A stretch of 64,000 bases of DNA from Mesorhizobium zhangyense (GTDB lineage Bacteria; Pseudomonadota; Alphaproteobacteria; Rhizobiales; Rhizobiaceae): contig NZ_JAAKZG010000003.1 of the NCBI RefSeq assembly GCF_011045115.1, forward strand, positions 434,001 through 498,000, in the 5' to 3' direction. Numbering within the stretch: position 1 is the stretch's first letter; the number at the start of each line of letters is the position of its first letter. Positions 47,913 to 56,704 of the stretch are shown here, piece by piece. The translations under genes were made by a program, and so were the position numbers. The notes beneath the pieces were generated by a model that ran no database searches, was not told the DNA's origin, and was given only the letters and a program-made list of their open reading frames with translations.

Positions 47913-49058
47913 ATGAGCCCGACAAAAACCCTTGCCAGCTCCGCCGTCCTGCTTGGCCTCCTTGCAGGATCAACCATCACTCCGGCCCTCGCCCAGCAGA
48001 CATTCGAAACGCAGAAGGCCAAAATACTGGCCGAAACCGTCGTGGATGGCCTCGAAAACCCTTGGGGTCTCGCTTTCCTGCCCGATGGCGAGGCAATCGT
48101 GACGGAACGCGATGGCCGCATTCGCATCATCGCCGACGGCAAGCTGTCCGAACCCGTAGCCGGAGTGCCGCAGGTCGCGGCAAGCGGACAGGGCGGCCTG
48201 CTCGATGTCGCACTGTCGCCCGACTTCGCCACCGACAATCTGATCTTTTTCTCCTATTCCGAGCCGGGCGAAGGCGGCCAGGGCACGGCAGTGGCGCGGG
48301 CGAAACTCGTCCGTGACGGCGCAAGCGCCAAGCTCGAAGACCTCACCACCATCTTCTCCATGGCGAAGAAGACCGGCACGTCGCATCATTTCGGCTCGCG
48401 GCTGGTTTTCCGGCCTGATGGCACCCTATTCATCACCACCGGCGATCGCGGCCAGGGCGATCGTGCCCAGGACATGCAGGACAGCGCCGGCGCGGTGATT
48501 CGCATCAATGCCGATGGCTTCGCCCCCGCCGACAATCCGTTTGCCGATGGCGGAAAAGGCCTGCCCATCCTCTGGTCGAAGGGCCATCGTAATCTGCAGG
48601 GCGCGACCTTCGATCCGGTCATAAATGCGCTGATCACTGTCGAGCACGGCGCAAAGGGCGGCGACGAGATCAACTATCCCGAAGCCGGCAAAAACTATGG
48701 CTGGCCCGTCATCACCTACGGCGTCGATTATTCCGGCGCCAAGATCGGCACCGGCACCGAGGCGGCTGGCTACGAACAACCGCAATTCTACTGGGACCCG
48801 TCCATCGCACCGTCCGGCCTCGCCAGCTATCAGGGCGACATGTTCCCCGAATGGAAGGGCGACCTGCTGGTCGGCTCGCTGAAATTCGGCCAGTTGTCGC
48901 GGCTTGAGCGCGACGATGCCGGCAAGATCACCGGCGAAGAACGCATGTTCGACGCAGATTTCGGCCGCATCCGCGACGTGAACGTCGCGCCCGACGGCTC
49001 GGTCTGGCTGCTGACCGACGAAAGCGACGGCGCTATCATCAGGCTGTCTGCCGGCTAG
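47913..49058 (+). CDS. PQQ-type soluble aldose sugar dehydrogenase (YliI/GdhB fold)
   Basis: 381 aa with a signal peptide (MSPTKTLASSAVLLGLLAGS, then ending ALAQQ). Six-bladed β-propeller typical of the soluble glucose/aldose dehydrogenases. Motifs include GLENPWGLAFLPDG, GEGGQGTAVARAKL, GTSHHFGSRLVFRPDG (catalytic His region) and GHRNLQGATFDP. It oxidises aldoses in the periplasm by family, and PQQ binding is inferred from the GHRNLQG and GAKGGDEINY segments. The ATG at 47913 starts the signal. Confidence 0.88.
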   Translation: MSPTKTLASSAVLLGLLAGSTITPALAQQTFETQKAKILAETVVDGLENPWGLAFLPDGEAIVTERDGRIRIIADGKLSEPVAGVPQVAASGQGGLLDVALSPDFATDNLIFFSYSEPGEGGQGTAVARAKLVRDGASAKLEDLTTIFSMAKKTGTSHHFGSRLVFRPDGTLFITTGDRGQGDRAQDMQDSAGAVIRINADGFAPADNPFADGGKGLPILWSKGHRNLQGATFDPVINALITVEHGAKGGDEINYPEAGKNYGWPVITYGVDYSGAKIGTGTEAAGYEQPQFYWDPSIAPSGLASYQGDMFPEWKGDLLVGSLKFGQLSRLERDDAGKITGEERMFDADFGRIRDVNVAPDGSVWLLTDESDGAIIRLSAG

Positions 49059-49066
49059 ATGACAAA

Positions 49067-49094
49067 GAGCCCGATCGCTTTCGCGATCAAGCTC
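49067..49094. terminator. Hairpin between convergent genes
   Basis: GAGC/GCTC outer and GATCGC/GCGATC inner stems (49067-49094), with short T-runs only. It lies between the sugar dehydrogenase and the TPR gene and probably ends both transcripts. Confidence 0.55.
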
Positions 49095-49122
49095 TCATCA
49101 CACCCCGCTCAACCGCGTGGGA

Positions 49123-49656
49123 TCAGGACTTCGTCTTCTCGAAGGCGTCGATCTGCTTCGACAGCTCGGCATATTCCTCGCAGCCCTTGCCGCAGCGCTT
49201 CTCGATCTCCGAAAGCTGCTGGCGGGCCGATGCGACATCGCCAAGTTGCAGATGCGCCTCGCCGAGATATTCGCGCACCAGCGTGTAGTTCGGATCGGCC
49301 TTCAGCGCCTCTTGGTAGTAACCGAGCCCGACAGTCACGCGGCCCATCTTCCGGTGCGAATAGCCGAGATAGTTCAGGATGCGCGGATCGGATTTGTTTT
49401 CAGCAAGGCTGAGCACGCTGATCGCCTCGCCATAACGGCCGGCCAGCGCGAGCTGGCGTCCGGTCAGGTAGAGGCTGTTGTCGTCGGTATAGCCGGCCTT
49501 CTGCTTGACACATTTTTTCTTCGCCTGATCCTAAACTTGCCCCTTGCTGCACGTCGGAACCGTCGGCGCATCGCCGCCCGCGGCAAACACTGGCACGGCA
49601 AAGAGCGGCGCTGCGACGATCAGCGAAGCCGCATAGATGGCAATCCGGGTTTGCAT
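49123..49656 (-). pseudogene. Exported TPR protein interrupted by an amber codon
   Basis: Read from the ATG at 49654-49656 (SD AGGAGGA) there is a signal peptide MQTRIAIYAASLIVAAPLF, then a Cys-bearing segment PTCSKGQV, then TAG at codon 42 (49531-49533), then DQAKKKCVKQKAGY and a normal TPR region of about 120 residues ending at 49123. The stop replaces the Trp expected in the CxKGxVWDxxxKKC pattern, a single G to A change of TGG. All else stays in frame. Either a recent nonsense mutation, a sequencing error, or readthrough. The downstream part could be made from an internal GTG near 49416. Confidence 0.78.
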
Positions 49657-50017
49657 GGAAAGTCCTCCTGAAAAGATCCGTTTTCCATACTAACGCATCG
49701 CGCGCCCGCTTTCATCCCGACAATATGCGGTAGAGCCTTCCTGCCGGTTTGGCGGCGTTTTCCGCGAGCCGTGTGAAGCAGTTCATATTCGGCGCGCCGC
49801 AATGCCCCTAGGTTAGAAGCCTAGGCCTCCCAGGCTTCATTGCCCGCACCGGTTACCACCGGGACGGGCTTTTTTTTGCCGTCCGGGCGTCCGCCTCACT
49901 TCTTGCCGCCCGGTCAGGCTGAACCCCCCATTGTCCCCCGCGTGGCTCATGCGGCCGCGCCCGGCGATGCTAAGACACGCTGGCGATATTCTCCAGCCTT
50001 CTGTAAATGCGCGTGAA
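49657..50017. other. Intergenic region with a plus-strand sRNA candidate
   Basis: 361 bases. It contains the structured element at 49797-49877, listed separately. Otherwise nothing gene-like is seen. Confidence 0.35.
49797..49877 (+). ncRNA. Probable small RNA: hairpin, CCTCCC linker, strong terminator
   Basis: About 81 nt. First hairpin CCTAGG-TTAGAAG-CCTAGG (49807-49825), a single-stranded CCTCCC (49826-49831), then terminator GCCCG-CA-CCGGT-TACC-ACCGG-GA-CGGGC (49842-49869) with eight Ts (49870-49877). GCAATG (49799-49804) and CATTGC (49838-49843) may close the first part. A CATATT at 49784-49789 may be the −10. The hairpin–CCTCCC–terminator order recalls the rhizobial MmgR/αr8 (suhB RNA) class; the family is not proven. 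Confidence 0.62.
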
Positions 50018-50914
50018 ATGACAAGAATTCAGGCCAATCTCCTTCTGCTGCTTGCCGGTGCCATCTGGGGCATGGGCTTTGTCGCCCAGTCGACGGCCAT
50101 GGAGGCGATCGGACCATTCCTGTTCACCGGCTTGCGCTTCGCGATGGCGACCCTGGCGATCCTGCCCTTCGCGCTGCGCGAATCCGGGCGCGCGGTCAGC
50201 CCGCTGACCACGCGCAACTGGCTCTCCTTCGGCTGGATCGGCCTGATGCTTTTCGGTGCCATCGTCTTCCAGCAGATCGGACTGCTCTCCACCACGGTCA
50301 CCAATTCCGGCTTTCTCACCGGGCTCTACGTGGTGATAACGCCGATATTCGCGGTCATCCTGTTCCGCAACTGGCCGCATCCGATCATCTGGCCGGCCGC
50401 GATCACGGCAATGGCCGGCATCTGGTTCCTGTCGGGCGGCGGCGCGACCACCTTCAGCACCGGCGACTGGCTGACCGTGCTTGCTGCCGGCTTCTGCGCC
50501 CTCCAGCTCATCTTCATCGGCCGCGCGGCAGCGCCCACCGGCAGGCCCCTCACGCTGGCCGTCACGCAATCCGCTGTCGTTGCCGTGCTCGGCCTGGTGA
50601 TCGCGCTGGCGGTCGAGCCTATCGAATGGCAGGCAATACGCCTTGCGCTTCCTGAAATCCTCTATGCCGGCATCTTTTCCGGCGGCCTCGCCTTCACGCT
50701 CCAGATCATCGGACAGCGCTACACCACGGCCTCGCAGGCGGCCATCTTCCTGTCGTCGGAAGCGGTTTTCGCCGGCCTGTTCGGCGCGCTATTCCTGGGC
50801 GAGCGCCTGCCGGCTACCGGTCTGCTCGGCTGCGGCCTGATCTTCGTCGCGATCATTGCGGTCGAGGTTCTGCCGCAGCTGTTTGCGAAAAAGCCTGCCG
50901 CCGAGACCATCTGA
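50018..50914 (+). CDS. DMT superfamily (EamA) transporter
   Basis: 298 aa, two EamA repeats and about ten membrane helices (LLLLLAGAIWGMGFVAQ at the start; LGERLPATGLLGCGLIFVAI near the end). By family, exports metabolites or amino acids; the substrate is unknown. The ATG at 50018 (MTRIQANLLL) fits the first helix; an upstream frame without Shine-Dalgarno is rejected. It ends near the convergent DUF486 gene. Confidence 0.87.
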   Translation: MTRIQANLLLLLAGAIWGMGFVAQSTAMEAIGPFLFTGLRFAMATLAILPFALRESGRAVSPLTTRNWLSFGWIGLMLFGAIVFQQIGLLSTTVTNSGFLTGLYVVITPIFAVILFRNWPHPIIWPAAITAMAGIWFLSGGGATTFSTGDWLTVLAAGFCALQLIFIGRAAAPTGRPLTLAVTQSAVVAVLGLVIALAVEPIEWQAIRLALPEILYAGIFSGGLAFTLQIIGQRYTTASQAAIFLSSEAVFAGLFGALFLGERLPATGLLGCGLIFVAIIAVEVLPQLFAKKPAAETI

Positions 50915-50922
50915 AGTCAGGT

Positions 50923-51273
50923 TCAGCCCTTGAAGATGAACGCCGCGCCCCCCGCGATCAGCGCGAAGCCGATGACGTGGTTTATGGTCAGCGCTTCCTT
51001 CAGGTAAAACACCGAGAACACGGCGAACACCGTCAGCGTCACCACCTCCTGGATGGTCTTCAGCTCGGCCGCCGAATAGACCGCGCTGCCGATGCGGTTG
51101 GCCGGCACTGCGAACCAGTATTCGAAGAAAGCGATCATCCAGCTGGCGATCACCGCGATGTAGATCGGCGAGGTCTTGTACTTCAGGTGCCCGTACCAGG
51201 CGAAGGTCATGAAGACGTTCGAGGCGACGAGCATCAGGATCGGCAGGATCTTGGGCGACAGCAGGGATGCCAT
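50923..51273 (-). CDS. DUF486 family small DMT-like membrane protein
   Basis: 116 aa with four membrane helices, the length of the family. The core FMTFAWYGHLKYKTSPIYIA and SFFEYWFAVPANRIG-like FFEYWFAVPANRIGS are typical. Function is unknown, though the fold is that of small multidrug/metabolite transporters. The ATG at 51271-51273 is preferred for family length; an ATG at 51303 is possible and neither has a clear Shine-Dalgarno. Convergent with the EamA gene. Confidence 0.85.
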   Translation of the reverse strand: MASLLSPKILPILMLVASNVFMTFAWYGHLKYKTSPIYIAVIASWMIAFFEYWFAVPANRIGSAVYSAAELKTIQEVVTLTVFAVFSVFYLKEALTINHVIGFALIAGGAAFIFKG

Positions 51274-51427
51274 GGGAGAAACCGTGTTGGAGGGAGCAGC
51301 CATTTCAATGGGAACCACGCCACTGTCAATGTCCGGCCGACGGCGGCGAAAGCCTTCAAATCCCTCAAAAACGGCAGGGGCGTGACGTAGCCTGCAAATC
51401 AGGTATCATCCGGCAAGGAGGTGGCCC

Positions 51428-51853
51428 GTGCAGCAACGGCTGGAAAGGGAATGGGAACTGACGATCGGTCCCGACACCGTGCGCCTTTTCATTGAAAAGG
51501 CCAACGCCATCAGTGCGGCCATCAAGGACGACTATGCCGACGGCAACGAGCATGAGGTCGAGCTGGACGGCGACACCCGCGACAACCACCACCATGACGG
51601 GTTGGCCGAAGAAAAGGCCGACAACCTGATGGCCGAGGAACTCTCGGAGCTGATCAACGACCTGAATGTCGACGAAGCCGCCGAACTTATCGCGCTGATG
51701 TGGATAGGCCGCGGCGACTACGACGCGTCGGAATGGGCCGAGGCGCTTGCCGAAGCGCGCCAGCGCGGCAACAAGCGCACCGCCAAATATCTGCTCGGCA
51801 TGCCGATGCTGGGCGACTGGCTCGAAGAAGGCCTGGAGGCAGTCGGCGCGTAA
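51428..51853 (+). CDS. DUF3775 family protein (GTG start)
   Basis: 141 aa acidic protein. The C-terminal half LINDLNVDEAAELIALMWIG and EWAEALAEARQRGNKRTAKY match DUF3775, which has no known role. An acidic/His-rich linker (about 45-60) holds DGDTRDNHHHDG. AAGGAGG lies five bases before the GTG at 51428, deciding the start. Confidence 0.8.
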   Translation: MQQRLEREWELTIGPDTVRLFIEKANAISAAIKDDYADGNEHEVELDGDTRDNHHHDGLAEEKADNLMAEELSELINDLNVDEAAELIALMWIGRGDYDASEWAEALAEARQRGNKRTAKYLLGMPMLGDWLEEGLEAVGA

Positions 51854-51919
51854 CGGCCCTGTCACGCAGAGTGATCGCCAGCGCGCAACCAAAAACCCGC
51901 TATTGCCGTTGCCTCCGCG

Positions 51920-53047
51920 ATGAAGCTTTCACCGCGTGGCAATTTCCTGAAAACCCTGCCCTTGCTGGCAGTATCGCTGCTTTTCATCACCGCCGCCGAC
52001 AACAAGCCGCCTGCGCTGCCGCGGGAAGTGCCGGTGCCCAAGGTGCACGAGCCTCCAGCCGGCAACATCCCGCCGCAAAAACTTGGCGACACACCCGTGC
52101 CCGAGCCGCGCCCCGATAAGAAAGGCGACGCGGCAGAGCCCGACGCCGACAACAAGACCGAGCCGGTAACGGCCCCGGCGACCGCGCCCTTGCCAACCGA
52201 AAACCCCGAACAGCCGGACGAAAAGACGCCTGCTGACAAGTCCGAATCCGAAAAGCAGGAAATCCCGGCAACGGCGCCAGTCCCGACGGAAAATCCGAAA
52301 GAATCCGACGAGCCTTCCAAAGACCAGAAGCCACTTCCGCCTGCCGAAGCGCCTAAACCGGACAAAGCGACTGACGACGCCAAACCGGGCGAAAAACCCA
52401 CCGAACCGGAGGAAAAGCCAAAGCCCGGCGAAAAGCCGTCCGAGGAAAAATCCGAGCCGAAATACCTCCCCGATCCGCGCTCAAATGCCCCGCGCGCCGC
52501 CACCATGCCGGCAGAAGAACTGGCCTGCCGCGCGCGCCTTAGGGATCTCAGCGTCGAGTTCGAGGAGCATAAGCCGGAGAGCGACCCCGCCGGCTGCGCC
52601 ATGCTCTGGCCGATCACCGTCAAATCGCTCGGCAAGACCATCGCGCTCGCGCCCGATGCGCTGATGAACTGCACCCTCGCAGAAACCTCGGCCAAATTCG
52701 CCAAGGATGTCATCTCGCCTGCCGCCAAGGCAGCCTATGGCGAGGAGCTGAAATCCATCTCGCAGGCCTCCGCCTATGTCTGCCGGCCGCGCAACGGCAC
52801 CAAAAAACTGTCGGAACACGCCTTCGGCAACGCGCTCGACATCGCCCAGTTCACTCTCTCCAAGGACACGAAGATCGACGTCGAACCCGCACCCGACGAG
52901 AAGGCAGCGAAATTCCTCGCCGAAATCCGCAAGGCCGCCTGTGGCCCGTTCAAGACCGTGCTCGGCCCCGGAAGCGACGCCGATCATTCGCTGCATTTCC
53001 ACTTCGACCTCGCCCCGCGCAAGCACGGCGGTACGTTCTGCCAGTGA
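51920..53047 (+). CDS. Extensin-like (ExtC) cell-wall protein with long Pro/Glu/Lys linker
   Basis: 375 aa. A hydrophobic N-terminal segment (about 10-25) anchors or exports it. A low-complexity Pro/Glu/Lys/Asp linker runs from about 30 to 190. The extensin-like C-terminal domain has LSEHAFGNALDIA and DHSLHFHFDLAPRKHGGTFCQ, with conserved His/Asp/Cys typical of a zinc-peptidase-like fold. It may bind or process peptidoglycan. A paralogue follows directly. Confidence 0.85.
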   Translation: MKLSPRGNFLKTLPLLAVSLLFITAADNKPPALPREVPVPKVHEPPAGNIPPQKLGDTPVPEPRPDKKGDAAEPDADNKTEPVTAPATAPLPTENPEQPDEKTPADKSESEKQEIPATAPVPTENPKESDEPSKDQKPLPPAEAPKPDKATDDAKPGEKPTEPEEKPKPGEKPSEEKSEPKYLPDPRSNAPRAATMPAEELACRARLRDLSVEFEEHKPESDPAGCAMLWPITVKSLGKTIALAPDALMNCTLAETSAKFAKDVISPAAKAAYGEELKSISQASAYVCRPRNGTKKLSEHAFGNALDIAQFTLSKDTKIDVEPAPDEKAAKFLAEIRKAACGPFKTVLGPGSDADHSLHFHFDLAPRKHGGTFCQ

Positions 53048-53141
53048 CTGCCTCATTCAAGTCACAGGCGTAAATTTGACCGCTGACCTTTCCTTTACCC
53101 TCGGCCGCTATCCTTGAAACTCAAGGGACAGGGAACCGGTC

Positions 53142-54224
53142 ATGGCCCAGAAAACTCCTTCCGCGCTGGCGTGGGCGCGGCGGTTCGGCAGCGCGCGCTT
53201 GACGGCCACCGGCGGCGCGGTGCTGCTGGTGGCGATGGTCGCGTCCTGCACCACCGACAGCCTGATGTCGATGCGGCCGGAAGTCGATGTCGGCACGCAG
53301 ACCGCCGCTGTCGCGCCACGGGTCATGCAGCCTGCCCCTGCCCTCGCTCCCGTCGAGCCCATGCTGGCGCCGGTCGAGCCGATGCTGGAGCCGGTCGAGC
53401 CAAACCTTGCGCCGGCAGTCGCACCAGTCGAACCGTCGTTCGGGGCGGCTGATACACCGATCGAGCCCGAATCCGCGGAAGCCACGATGGATTCGGAAGT
53501 CGACGAGCCTGCCCAGGCCACCATCCAGCCTTCCATCGAGCCCGTACAGCCGCAGCCGCAAATCGCCGCCGTCATTCCGCCCGCTTCGGTCAAGCCGAGA
53601 GGCCTGCAGACGCTGGTTCCTTCCAATCCGATGATGGTCGGCTATCCGCGCATGGACCCGCCGATGGCGCGGTCGACGGCCATGCCTGCCGACGAGGTAA
53701 CCTGTCGCAACGACCTGAAACGCCTCGGCGTCACCTTCCAGAACCTAGCTCCCATCCACGACGGCAGCTGCGGCATCGATTTCCCGGTAAAAGTTTCCGC
53801 CATCGGCAGCGTCCAGATGAAGCCGGCAGCGACGCTGAGCTGCAGCATGGCGGCGACCTTCTCGCGCTGGACCCGCAAGGAGCTCGTGCCGTCCGCCCGC
53901 ATGCGCTATTGGTCGGGCGTCAAGACGATCCACCAGGGATCGAGCTATTCCTGCCGCCGCATCGCCCGCTCCCGCACCATGTCCGAACACTCCAAGGGCA
54001 ATGCGCTCGACGTGATGCGCATCGAGCTCAGCAACGGCAAGGATATCGACGTGCGCAAGCCCGGCTGGTTCGCCTTCCGCGAAAAGGGCTTTCTCAACAC
54101 GGTGCGCGCCGATGGCTGCGATTATTTCACCACCGTGCTCGGCCCCGGCTACAATTACGACCACCGCAACCATTTCCATTTCGACATCAAGCCGCGCCGC
54201 AACGGCTACGTCGCCTGCCGGTGA
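53142..54224 (+). CDS. Extensin-like lipoprotein-type paralogue
   Basis: 360 aa. The N-terminus has a basic start and a hydrophobic segment ending VAMVASCTT, so lipidation is possible. A repeat of PVEPML-type units (about 65-100) forms the linker. The C-terminal domain is that of the preceding protein: MSEHSKGNALDVMRIEL and YDHRNHFHFDIKPRRNGYVACR. AGGGAACC precedes the ATG. The tandem copies share the domain but have different linkers. Confidence 0.85.
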   Translation: MAQKTPSALAWARRFGSARLTATGGAVLLVAMVASCTTDSLMSMRPEVDVGTQTAAVAPRVMQPAPALAPVEPMLAPVEPMLEPVEPNLAPAVAPVEPSFGAADTPIEPESAEATMDSEVDEPAQATIQPSIEPVQPQPQIAAVIPPASVKPRGLQTLVPSNPMMVGYPRMDPPMARSTAMPADEVTCRNDLKRLGVTFQNLAPIHDGSCGIDFPVKVSAIGSVQMKPAATLSCSMAATFSRWTRKELVPSARMRYWSGVKTIHQGSSYSCRRIARSRTMSEHSKGNALDVMRIELSNGKDIDVRKPGWFAFREKGFLNTVRADGCDYFTTVLGPGYNYDHRNHFHFDIKPRRNGYVACR

Positions 54225-54326
54225 TGCGAAAGCACCATTCTTGCCAATTCGAACGCCGGGCATAATCTCTCTTTGAACTCAACGTCGACGCAGCACATGG
54301 CTGCGTCGCAGCCCGGTGTCTGCCGC

Positions 54327-55034
54327 ATGCCACGACACAGATTGCCCCGGCGTGTCGCCAACTCTCTTGTGACGCTGGCGCTGGCCTATGGCCTCGTCGC
54401 TTATATGGCAGCACCCGAATTCTGGACGGTCAGGGAGCACGATAGCCGCAAGCTCCCCGAGGCGATGGTGACGACCACCCCGCAAGGCATTCCGGGCGAT
54501 CCGATCAATGTCGGGCTCATCGGTTCCAAACCCGATCTCATGCACGCTTTTGCGGCGGCCGGATGGAACCCGGCCGACGCAATCACCTGGCGTTCCAGCC
54601 TTGAGATCGGCGAAAGCGTCCTCTTCGACCGCCCCTATGCCGACGCTCCGGTCAGCACGTTGCTGTTCGACGGGCGCAGGCAGGATGTGGTTTTTGAGAA
54701 ATCGGTGGGCGCAAGCGCCGATCAACGCCACCATGTCCGCCTCTGGATGATCCCACCGCCCGACGGCGACGATCGACCGCTCTGGCTGGGATCGGCCAGT
54801 TTCGATCGCGATGTCGGCCTTAGCCATGACACCGGGCAGATCACCCACCATATCGGCCCCGACATCGACGCCGAGCGCAATCTGCTCATATCCGACCTCA
54901 AAGCTGCCGGCGCAATCGAGGACTGCCACAGCGTCGATGGAGTAGGGGCGACGCAGAACGGCCGCAACGGCGGCGGCGACCGCTATTTTACCGACGGCAT
55001 GGCCACAATTTGCGATCTCAACCGAAAGCCCTGA
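54327..55034 (+). CDS. LssY C-terminal-domain protein
   Basis: 235 aa. One N-terminal membrane segment (about 12-30) precedes a domain with GDPINVGLIGSKPDLMHAFA, PADAITWRSSLEIGESVLF and RRQDVVFEKSVG…RHHVRLW, which match the LssY_C family. LssY links to secretion/effector systems in Legionella, but the family function is unclear. The start is uncertain among 54273 (TTG), 54297 and 54327. Confidence 0.75.
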   Translation: MPRHRLPRRVANSLVTLALAYGLVAYMAAPEFWTVREHDSRKLPEAMVTTTPQGIPGDPINVGLIGSKPDLMHAFAAAGWNPADAITWRSSLEIGESVLFDRPYADAPVSTLLFDGRRQDVVFEKSVGASADQRHHVRLWMIPPPDGDDRPLWLGSASFDRDVGLSHDTGQITHHIGPDIDAERNLLISDLKAAGAIEDCHSVDGVGATQNGRNGGGDRYFTDGMATICDLNRKP

Positions 55035-55102
55035 AACAATACCGCACTGAAAAGTGCCGTTCCCTATTTTCTAGCGCCCCGCCTCAATGCTATTGAGCGT
55101 CG

Positions 55103-56392
55103 ATGCTATACATCGAAGTCGCTATCGTCGTCGTCCTCATCTGCGTGAACGGCCTTCTGGCCATGTCGGAGCTGGCGATCGTTTCGTCCCGGCCGGCACG
55201 GCTCAAAGCCATGATCGACCGCAACGTCAAGGGCGCGGGCCGCGCGCTTGAACTTGGTTCCAATCCCGGCAAATTCCTGTCGTCGGTGCAGATCGGCATC
55301 ACGCTGGTCGGTGTTGCGTCCGGCGCATTTTCGGGCGCCACGCTCGGCCAGCGCCTGACCCAGGTGCTGACGGCCAACGGCGTGCCGGACGGCATTGCCG
55401 ATGCGCTCGGCGTCGGTATCGTCGTCGCAATCATCACCTATGGCTCGCTGATCATCGGCGAACTGGTGCCCAAGCAGATCGCGCTGCGCAATCCCGAAGG
55501 CGTCGCCGTCAGGGTCGCGCCGCTGATGCGCGTGATTGCCGTCGTCGGTGCACCGCTGGTCTGGCTGCTTGATATTTCAGGCCGCTCGGTGCTGTGGCTG
55601 CTCGGCCAGCGCGGCGAGAGCGAGGAAAAGGTCACCGACGAGGAGATCAAGATGCTGGTGGCCGAGGCCGAGCATCACGGCACCATCGAATCCGACGAGC
55701 GCCGCATGATCGCCGGCGTGATGCGACTCGGCGACCGCGCCGTCCGCGCGGTCATGACCCCGCGCACCGAGGTCGACTGGCTCAATCTCAATTCCGACGA
55801 GACAACGCTCAAGAAACTGCTGATGGAAACGCAGCATTCGCGCCTGCCCGCCGGCGAGGGCTCGGTCGATGCCATGGTCGGCGTCGTGCAGACGCGCGAA
55901 ATCCTGGCGACCCTTCTGGCCGGCCGCGCCTTTGACGCGCGCAAGCACGTCCGCGCAGCCCCCATCGTCCACGACCAGGCCGACGCGCTCGACGTCTTGA
56001 CCACGCTGAAGCAGTCGGATGTGCCGATGGCGCTGGTGCATGACGAATACGGCCATTTCGAAGGCATCGTCACCCCCGCCGACATCCTCGAGGCGATCAC
56101 CGGCGTCTTCCGCGCCGATCTCGACGAGGACGAGTCGGAAGGCGCAGTCCAGCGCGAGGACGGCTCGTGGCTGCTGGCCGGCTACATGCAGGCCGACGAA
56201 ATGGGCGACCAGCTCGGTATCGACCTGCCCGAAAACCGCGACTACGAAACCGTCGCCGGCTACGTGCTGTCGCACATGCACCACCTGCCCGCGACCGGCG
56301 AAAGCGTCGATGCGCAGGGCTGGCGCTTCGAAGTCGTAGATCTCGACGGCCGCCGCATCGACAAGGTTATTGCTTCGAAACTGCCGGGGTAG
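55103..56392 (+). CDS. CorC/HlyC (CNNM)-family membrane protein with CBS domains
   Basis: 429 aa. The N-terminal DUF21 membrane domain (about 1-150) has LLAMSELAIVSSRPARLKAM and IGELVPKQIALRNPE. Two CBS domains follow (AVMTPRTEVDWLNLN, VPMALVHDEYGHFEGIVTPADILEAI), then a CorC_HlyC domain. Related to magnesium/cobalt efflux and CNNM proteins; an ion role is inferred. Followed by a palindromic repeat. Confidence 0.88.
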   Translation: MLYIEVAIVVVLICVNGLLAMSELAIVSSRPARLKAMIDRNVKGAGRALELGSNPGKFLSSVQIGITLVGVASGAFSGATLGQRLTQVLTANGVPDGIADALGVGIVVAIITYGSLIIGELVPKQIALRNPEGVAVRVAPLMRVIAVVGAPLVWLLDISGRSVLWLLGQRGESEEKVTDEEIKMLVAEAEHHGTIESDERRMIAGVMRLGDRAVRAVMTPRTEVDWLNLNSDETTLKKLLMETQHSRLPAGEGSVDAMVGVVQTREILATLLAGRAFDARKHVRAAPIVHDQADALDVLTTLKQSDVPMALVHDEYGHFEGIVTPADILEAITGVFRADLDEDESEGAVQREDGSWLLAGYMQADEMGDQLGIDLPENRDYETVAGYVLSHMHHLPATGESVDAQGWRFEVVDLDGRRIDKVIASKLPG

Positions 56393-56704
56393 CCGGCGAT
56401 CTGAACGAAGCGTTTTTGACCGCAAGAACAATGGCTTGCCGACGGCGTATGAATCAGAACCAGATCGTCTTCTGATAGGTCTGCGCTGCCCCTCATCCCG
56501 CTGCCGCGACCTTCTCCCCGTATAGTGACGGGGAGAAGGAAGGCTGGCCGCAACGCTTGCGACCCCCTCTCCCCGTTTTTCACGGGGAGAGGGTAAGGGT
56601 GAGGGGCAGCACAGCGTTCATCGATTGACCCACCCAGCCCAACAAAAAGGGCGGCGTTTCCGCCACCCTCTTTTCATCCCTTGGGAGGAATCTTTCAAAC
56701 GTAA
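56393..56704. other. Intergenic region with palindromic repeat
   Basis: 312 bases between convergent genes. No gene is seen. It contains the repeat at 56485-56610. Confidence 0.4.
56485..56610. repeat. Palindromic repeat, copy A of the CTCCCCGTATAG family
   Basis: Terminal GCTGCCCCTCA and TGAGGGGCAGC are perfect inverted repeats, with nested hairpins TTCTCCCCG/CGGGGAGAA and CTCTCCCCG/CGGGGAGAG. It is highly similar to the repeat at 60034-60156 and related in style to the one at 3855-4002. Confidence 0.9.

Noticed and set aside
49797-49877. tRNA gene at this structured position
   Set aside because: No D, anticodon or T arms and no acceptor stem fit; the structure is hairpin plus terminator.
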